Below, one piece after another: positions 6,286-9,662 of a DNA stretch of 9,662 nt. A model generated the notes under the pieces. The model did no database searches. It worked only from the letters and a program-made list of their open reading frames with translations, and had not been told where the DNA came from. Position numbers and translations under genes: made by a program. The first letter of the stretch is position 1; each line of letters begins with the position of its first letter. The DNA comes from an uncultured bacterium (GTDB lineage: Bacteria; Actinomycetota; Aquicultoria; SKW223; CALKMS01), in assembly GCA_938091145.1 (NCBI GenBank), contig CALKMS010000062.1:1-9662 (forward strand), given 5' to 3'.

Positions 6286-6430
6286 AGAAAGAATGGTTGG
6301 CTCGCTCGCGATGACAAAAAAGCCCTCGGAATGACAAAAAACCTTGGAATGAGGAAAAAGGCGTCGTCGCTCGCTTTAACGAAGGGAAGTGCAGCCTGTC
6401 GTGATGACAAAAAGAAGTGACGGCAAAAAG

Positions 6431-6462
6431 TGTCATCAGGCCTTTTATCTGAAGTAATGACA
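6431..6462. repeat. Imperfect palindrome next to the repeat cluster
   Basis: TGTCAT (6431-6436) pairs with ATGACA (6457-6462), and CAG (6437-6439) with CTG (6449-6451), leaving a small asymmetric bulge. The ATGACA end resembles the ends of the neighbouring repeats, so it may be a decayed relative. A hairpin role is possible but the usual U-tract of a terminator is absent. Confidence 0.4.
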
Positions 6463-6616
6463 ACAATAAAAACGTAGCAGCAACCTTTAGGTCGGTGGTT
6501 TTTTGTAACAAACTCCCCAGAAACCCGAAGATTTTCTGCTACCTAGAAGAAGGTGAATCAAAAAGAAAAAAACAAAAAAATTCTCAAATGTTTTCCCCAC
6601 CCAACAGTAAAGAAGA

Positions 6617-7783
6617 TTAGCTGCGAGCGCCCTGACCAACACCTTGTGCAAACTGAGTAGCTTTTCCCTCGGTCTGCAAAGCTGGAGCCACCATCAACTC
6701 GGCTCGATGAAAATCTTTAATACTTTCATAACCAGCAGTAGCCATTGAAGTTCTTAGGGCTCCCATCAAATTCAAAGTGCCATCATTTTCATAAGCAGGA
6801 CCAAGAAGGATTTCTTTTAAAGTGGCTTTAACTCCAACCTGAATCCGGGTACCGCGAGGTAAAGTTGGGTGAAAGGTAGCCATTCCCCAATGAAAACCTT
6901 TGCCTGGTGCCTCAACTGCTCGAGAAAGCGGCGAACCAATCATCACCGCATCAGCCCCGCAAGCAATTGCCTTTGCTATGTCACCACCCGTTGACATTCC
7001 GCCATCAGCAATAACATGAACATAGCGACCGGTCTCCTCAAGATAACGAGTGCGGGCAGCCGCGGCATCAACAATAGCTGTTGCCTGTGGAACACCAATC
7101 CCCAAAACTCGCCGAGTAGTACAAGCAGCTCCAGGGCCTACCCCAACCAAGACTCCCACTGCTCCGGTTCGCATTAGGTGCAAAGCAGTTGAGTAAGAAC
7201 AGCAACCACCAACAATAACTGGAACACCTACTTCCTTAATAAATTCATAAAGATTTAATGGTTTAGTTCTTTTGGAAACATGTTCAGCTGAGACTACCGT
7301 CCCCTGAATAACTAAAATATCCAATCCACCATCGAGAGCAAACTTATAGTATCGAGCCACCTTTTGAGGAGTTAAAGAACCAATAGCTATAACTCCCGCT
7401 TTTTTGATTTCTTTTATCCTTTGAGTTATTAACTCTGGCTTTACTGGTTCTTGATAAATTTCTTGAATGCCCCGAGTAGCTTTCTCTTTCGGAAAAGAGG
7501 CAATTTTTTCGTAAACTGGCAAAGGATCTTCATACCTTGTCCATAAACCTTCCAAATTTAAAACACCGGCTGCACCCAGCTTGCCAAGTTCAATTGCAAC
7601 TTGAGGCGATACTACTGAATCCATAGCTGAAGCAAGCAAGGGTAACTCAAATTTAAAACCGGCAATTTCCCAGGTTATGTCAATATCTTCAGCGTCACGC
7701 GTTCTTCGACTGGGAACAATGGCAATGTCGTCAAACCCATAGGATACGCGAGCCAGTCTCCCTCGTCCGATTTCAACTTCCAA
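6617..7783 (-). CDS. guaB3: IMP dehydrogenase-family protein, GuaB3 type
   Basis: This 388-residue TIM-barrel protein is expected to oxidise IMP to XMP with NAD+, the rate-limiting step of GMP synthesis, feeding guaA downstream. It matches the GuaB3 branch of IMPDH/GMP reductase: MDSVVSPQVAIELGKLGAAGVLNLEG (start at 54), GPGAACTTRRVLGIGVPQ (216-233) with catalytic Cys221, and ADGGMSTGGDIAKAIACGADAVMIG (from 259, Asp260). The usual CBS-domain pair is absent; only a short stretch occupies its place. Length and the C-terminal half are typical of GuaB3, and the catalytic Cys loop is intact. Actinobacteria often keep guaB3 beside a canonical guaB; none is visible here, so it may be the working IMPDH or an accessory. 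The TTG start at 7783 is supported by a strong GGGAGGA ribosome binding site and an upstream promoter. Activity as IMPDH is likely but not proven by sequence. Confidence 0.92.
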   Translation of the reverse strand: MEVEIGRGRLARVSYGFDDIAIVPSRRTRDAEDIDITWEIAGFKFELPLLASAMDSVVSPQVAIELGKLGAAGVLNLEGLWTRYEDPLPVYEKIASFPKEKATRGIQEIYQEPVKPELITQRIKEIKKAGVIAIGSLTPQKVARYYKFALDGGLDILVIQGTVVSAEHVSKRTKPLNLYEFIKEVGVPVIVGGCCSYSTALHLMRTGAVGVLVGVGPGAACTTRRVLGIGVPQATAIVDAAAARTRYLEETGRYVHVIADGGMSTGGDIAKAIACGADAVMIGSPLSRAVEAPGKGFHWGMATFHPTLPRGTRIQVGVKATLKEILLGPAYENDGTLNLMGALRTSMATAGYESIKDFHRAELMVAPALQTEGKATQFAQGVGQGARS

Positions 7784-7787
7784 GAGT

Positions 7788-7794
7788 TCCTCCC
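7788..7794 (-). promoter_or_regulatory. Ribosome binding site of guaB3, deciding the TTG start
   Basis: On the minus strand GGGAGGA is followed by ACTC and the TTG at 7783. It is a strong Shine-Dalgarno at workable spacing, and it confirms an unusual TTG start for a core metabolic gene. Confidence 0.85.
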
Positions 7795-7830
7795 AATGAC
7801 AAAATTTGTCTAACTGGGGTTTTGTTATTT

Positions 7831-7860
7831 ATGTTAGCATTTTTCGCCGCCAAGTGTCAA
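7831..7860 (-). promoter_or_regulatory. Sigma-70-type promoter of guaB3
   Basis: On the minus strand a perfect -35 TTGACA (7855-7860) is followed by an 18-base spacer and a -10 TAACAT (7831-7836). The -10 is preceded by TGC, an extended -10 element. The transcript should start near 7824, giving a leader of about 40 bases that carries the ribosome binding site. No riboswitch-sized leader fits in that space. This contrasts with the apparently leaderless guaA promoter. Confidence 0.75.
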
Positions 7861-8062
7861 GGAAAAAGTCTAAAAATAAACCTTTAAAACACCCCAGACC
7901 TCATTTGTATAAGTATGTTGGAAAAAACTCTTCACCTACTTTAACAATCCTACTTAAAGCCCTATTTTTAATTTCTTACTTTTAAAAATCTAAAACTAAA
8001 ATAAATTTAAATGAAAGATTTGTTTTGAATGGTAAATCAGGGTATAAAGGTCTGACGCCATT
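7861..8062. other. AT-rich intergenic spacer upstream of guaB3
   Basis: Together with the guaB3 promoter and the downstream terminator, this makes up the 344-base gap between guaB3 and the secreted-protein gene. The stretch is strongly AT-rich with runs of A and T. No open frame, RNA gene or repeat is supported in it. Confidence 0.6.
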
Positions 8063-8092
8063 AAAAAAGGGCTGGCGACTGCCAGCCCTTTT
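8063..8092 (-). terminator. Intrinsic terminator of the secreted-protein gene
   Basis: AAAAGGGCTGGC (8065-8076) pairs perfectly with GCCAGCCCTTTT (8081-8092) around a four-base loop (GACT on the plus strand). The 12-pair stem has a GC-rich core. Read on the minus strand it is followed by a run of six T (8063-8068, partly within the stem). It lies 35 bases after the stop at 8128, so it terminates that gene and insulates guaB3. The plus-strand reading also has four T. Confidence 0.9.
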
Positions 8093-8127
8093 AAGTTTAG
8101 TTTTTCAATCTATATTCTTCTGGTCGT

Positions 8128-9651
8128 TTAAGGAGCAATGCTTGAGCGAAGCCAGCTGAAGCCACCGCTTGAGGATAACCAGAAGCGTTTGGAAGTAAAG
8201 GAAGAACCGTTTGAAAGGAAAGCATAAAGGGCAGAGGTGTTTCCTCCGCGGTCATAGAGGATGATGGCATCGGTGCGTCCATCACGGTTTACGTCACCTG
8301 AGGAAAGTTTTGACCTTGACCAGCTCCATTTGCCAGCGTCTGATTTCCAGAAGCGTTTAGGGGTAAAAGATGAGCCATTTGAGAGGAAAGCATAGAGAGA
8401 TGAGGTGCTTCCCCCGTTGTCGTATAAGATGATGGCGTCAGCTCGTCCATCACGGTTGACATCACCTGAGGAAAGTTTGGCACGAGTGGCATCAAAAGCC
8501 CCGGTTGATGATTTCCAGAAGCGTTTAGGGGTAAAGGATGAGCCGTTTGAGAGGAAAGCGTAGAGGGCAGATGTTTTGTTTCCAAGGTCATAGAGGATGA
8601 TGGTGTCCATTTTGCCATCTCCGTTGACATCTCCTTTGGCTTCAGCTGAAGCTTCCTTTTCCCGGTAGATTAAAGTAAAGAAGTAAGAGTCAGAGGTGTC
8701 TTCGGCTTGGTTTTGAGCTTTATCGGTTGCTACTATTTTAATCTTTGATTTGTAGGAGTTAACCAGAGGTAAGACTACGTACTCCTCACCATCGTTTTGA
8801 GTGTTAGCGGTTAAAGTAGTGTAGTTGGTGCCGTCTGAGGTATAAAGAATGGTTATTGGGTTTTCTGGAAAAGAAGCGATAAGTGGGTCATTAGCTTGCC
8901 AGGTTACTTTGATGGTTGAGCCAGCTATGTATTCTTCTTTGCCATTGGGAGAAAGTAAGGTTATGGTGGGGGGAGTTTTGTCAATAGTAAAGGTTACTTC
9001 TTCAGTGGTTTCGTTTTGGGCTAAGTCTTTGGCATAGGCAGATAAAGTGTATTCTCCTTCATCAGAGAGAGGTTGACCGGAAGTCCAGGAGACTCGCTCT
9101 CCATCCTTTGTTAAGGTGTAGGTGGCTTCGTCAAGGTTTGTTTCACAGAAGCAAATTTCAGGGGTAACGGTGGTGTTGTAATATTTGCCATCAGAAACGC
9201 CTGTGATATTAATTAGAGGTGCTTCAGATAATAAACCATCAATGCCTGTGGTTTCCTCTCCCCCGGTTACTGAAACTAGGTCAGCTAAGTCAAAGTCACA
9301 CTTGTTGTTATACCATTCGTCTAAGTAGTCGGTGTCGTTGTAGTAGTTATACCACCAGGGGGGCAAAGTAAACTTTGTAGTTGCCAGGAGAGGTAGGCCA
9401 TGAACTTGATAGTTGCCGTTCGAATCGGTCCAGCCGCTGCCCTGGTAACCCCCGTTTAAATCATGAACTTCAACCCAGACATAATCAGCTAAAGGAGTGC
9501 TTGAATTATCGGTTACTTGGCCAGAGATTGAGCCAGTTTGAGCCAGAGCAACCGAAAGTGCGCCGAAAATCATCAAAAGAGGAAGTAAAAGAATTAATCC
9601 AAGCTTTCCTTTTTTAAAACCTCTCCCTTCAGAAAAATAAAATCTAATCAT
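8128..9651 (-). CDS. Secreted multidomain protein with regulatory-like, Ig-like and FG-GAP/VCBS-type repeats
   Basis: This 507-residue exported protein has no assignable enzymatic role. The N-terminus has basic residues (to Lys16), a hydrophobic core (about 17-36) and a likely signal peptidase site after VALA near residue 37. About 40-145 resembles the carboxypeptidase regulatory-like/CnaB-like beta-sandwich (GSISGQVTD, TDSNGNYQVHGLP). About 146-230 and 231-328 look like Ig-like beta domains, ending in TIDKTPPT and TLIYR. Residues 338-505 are three 56-residue repeats with DVNGDGKMD-type calcium-loop motifs followed by LYAFLSNGSSFT, typical of FG-GAP/VCBS repeats. No sorting signal, C-terminal membrane helix or lipobox is seen, so it is probably released or surface-attached through its domains. 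ATG at 9651 is chosen because GGGG precedes it at good spacing and a signal peptide follows; in-frame GTGs at 9654 and 9657 are alternatives. The promoter lies beyond the window. Binding or adhesion is a guess. Confidence 0.88.
   Translation of the reverse strand: MIRFYFSEGRGFKKGKLGLILLLPLLMIFGALSVALAQTGSISGQVTDNSSTPLADYVWVEVHDLNGGYQGSGWTDSNGNYQVHGLPLLATTKFTLPPWWYNYYNDTDYLDEWYNNKCDFDLADLVSVTGGEETTGIDGLLSEAPLINITGVSDGKYYNTTVTPEICFCETNLDEATYTLTKDGERVSWTSGQPLSDEGEYTLSAYAKDLAQNETTEEVTFTIDKTPPTITLLSPNGKEEYIAGSTIKVTWQANDPLIASFPENPITILYTSDGTNYTTLTANTQNDGEEYVVLPLVNSYKSKIKIVATDKAQNQAEDTSDSYFFTLIYREKEASAEAKGDVNGDGKMDTIILYDLGNKTSALYAFLSNGSSFTPKRFWKSSTGAFDATRAKLSSGDVNRDGRADAIILYDNGGSTSSLYAFLSNGSSFTPKRFWKSDAGKWSWSRSKLSSGDVNRDGRTDAIILYDRGGNTSALYAFLSNGSSFTSKRFWLSSSGGFSWLRSSIAP
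8137..8640 (-). repeat. Three tandem 168-bp coding repeats
   Basis: Units at 8473-8640, 8305-8472 and 8137-8304 each encode 56 residues with no indels between copies. The 27 bases from 8341 recur exactly from 8509, confirming the 168-base period. The most conserved part encodes ALYAFLSNGSSFT and KRFW; the least conserved is the end of each unit (STGAFDATRAKL, DAGKWSWSRSKL, SSGGFSWLRSSI). Two of the units carry DVNRDG where the first has DVNGDG. The array probably arose by recent internal duplication. Confidence 0.85.
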
Positions 9652-9662
9652 CACCACCCCAC

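Larger units (their letters stand above)
6031..6335. repeat. Cluster of REP/MITE-like palindromic repeats
   Basis: At least three copies of a roughly 75-80 bp element are present. Two are intact (6116-6195 and 6208-6285) and one is degenerate (about 6031-6103). Partial right ends follow at about 6299-6315 (CTCGCTCGCGATGAC) and 6325-6335 (CTCGGAATGAC). Intact copies have perfect 11-bp terminal inverted repeats (GTCATTGCGAG and CTCGCAATGAC), an inner hairpin (GGGTGC/GCACCC) and a second (GCAATC/GATTGC, around CGCAGG or TCAGG). The motif resembles short palindromic repeats that I recall from intergenic regions of many unrelated bacteria and that are often mistaken for small genes. No transposase is nearby. 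A folded-RNA or mRNA-stabilising role is possible but is inference. Confidence 0.85.
5863..6616. other. Non-coding interval between guaB3 and guaA, filled by palindromic repeats
   Basis: No credible gene is seen here. Long open frames on both strands (for example 5998-6420 plus and 6209-6511 minus) are translations of the repeat units and lack any recognisable domain. 5863-6030 is ordinary AT-rich spacer next to the guaA promoter. 6031 to about 6420 is a GC-richer block of repeats and decayed half-repeats. 6431-6462 is a further imperfect palindrome. 6463-6616 is AT-rich and contains A-runs (T-runs when read downstream of guaB3) but no convincing hairpin terminator. Confidence 0.75.

Noticed and set aside
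6031..6335. CRISPR array
   Set aside because: The units are internally palindromic elements of 75-80 bp spaced by only about 12 bases, with divergent right arms. There are no regular unique spacers and no cas genes.
5998..6420. 140-residue open frame on the plus strand across the repeat cluster
   Set aside because: Its translation is made of the repeat units themselves (QSQGLPRL, ARNDR-type strings). It has no ribosome binding site and no domain, and the palindromic repeats explain it.
6209..6511. 100-residue open frame on the minus strand in the same interval
   Set aside because: It is also a translation of the inverted-repeat units and the adjacent spacer, with no domain or start signal.
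7784..7860. Purine riboswitch upstream of guaB3
   Set aside because: The predicted leader is only about 40 bases and shows no aptamer-like paired elements.
8049..8059. GGTCTGACGCC as a possible transposon or REP end
   Set aside because: It is a single short motif with no inverted partner or transposase nearby, which is too little to call.
8128..8140. Premature stop or frameshift at the end of the secreted protein
   Set aside because: No continuation of the VCBS-type repeat is found in any frame after the stop, and a strong terminator follows 35 bases later. The end is therefore likely natural.
8289..8630. Repeat-containing open frames on the minus strand (8289-8630 and 8097-8285) inside the secreted-protein gene
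   Set aside because: They are alternate-frame translations of the 168-bp coding repeats; the repeated appearance is inherited from the DNA.
8849..9617. Plus-strand open frames at 8849-9037 and 9381-9617
   Set aside because: They are antisense to the secreted-protein gene, low in complexity and without family resemblance.

Overview
This window reads as a bacterial chromosome segment of moderately low GC. It holds mostly housekeeping metabolism and no phage, IS or defence genes. Nine protein-coding genes are supported, and no rRNA or tRNA gene was seen. The lineage cannot be fixed from the sequence. A GuaB3-type IMP dehydrogenase near guaA, an archaeal-type phosphoglycerate mutase (ApgM family), frequent TTG/GTG starts and apparent leaderless promoters together suggest a deep-branching or candidate bacterial lineage. 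An actinobacterial affiliation is possible but is only a guess.

Plus strand, 1-3190. A short nitroreductase-family flavoprotein (106-609) is followed by an uncharacterised PP-loop-like protein with a Cys/His cluster (611-1354). Next comes an ApgM-type phosphoglycerate mutase (1339-2652) that overlaps it, so the three look like one operon. A HIT-family nucleotide phosphorylase/hydrolase (2702-3190) follows with its own promoter. It ends 35 bases from the convergent minus-strand operon.

Minus strand, 3226-7860. Transcription runs guaB3 (7783-6617), a 766-base non-coding gap filled with palindromic repeats, then guaA (5850-4303), aroQ chorismate mutase (4264-3992) and DAHP synthase (4002-3226). 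GuaB3 (IMP to XMP) and GuaA (XMP to GMP) together make the GMP branch of purine synthesis. The two aro genes provide the entry step of the shikimate pathway and the first step from chorismate to Phe/Tyr. guaB3 has a textbook TTGACA promoter and a strong ribosome binding site.

Minus strand, 8063-9651. A secreted protein has a signal peptide, a carboxypeptidase-regulatory-like domain, Ig-like regions and three 56-residue FG-GAP/VCBS-type repeats encoded by 168-bp tandem DNA repeats. A strong intrinsic terminator follows it.

The most notable pattern is that three genes heading transcription units (nitroreductase, HIT protein, guaA) each have a TANAAT -10 hexamer exactly six bases before the start codon and no Shine-Dalgarno sequence, which predicts leaderless mRNAs. 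Other genes in the same window (PP-loop-like gene, aroQ, guaB3) have clear Shine-Dalgarno sites. No clearly new multi-gene system was found; the PP-loop-like protein is the best candidate for unknown biochemistry.
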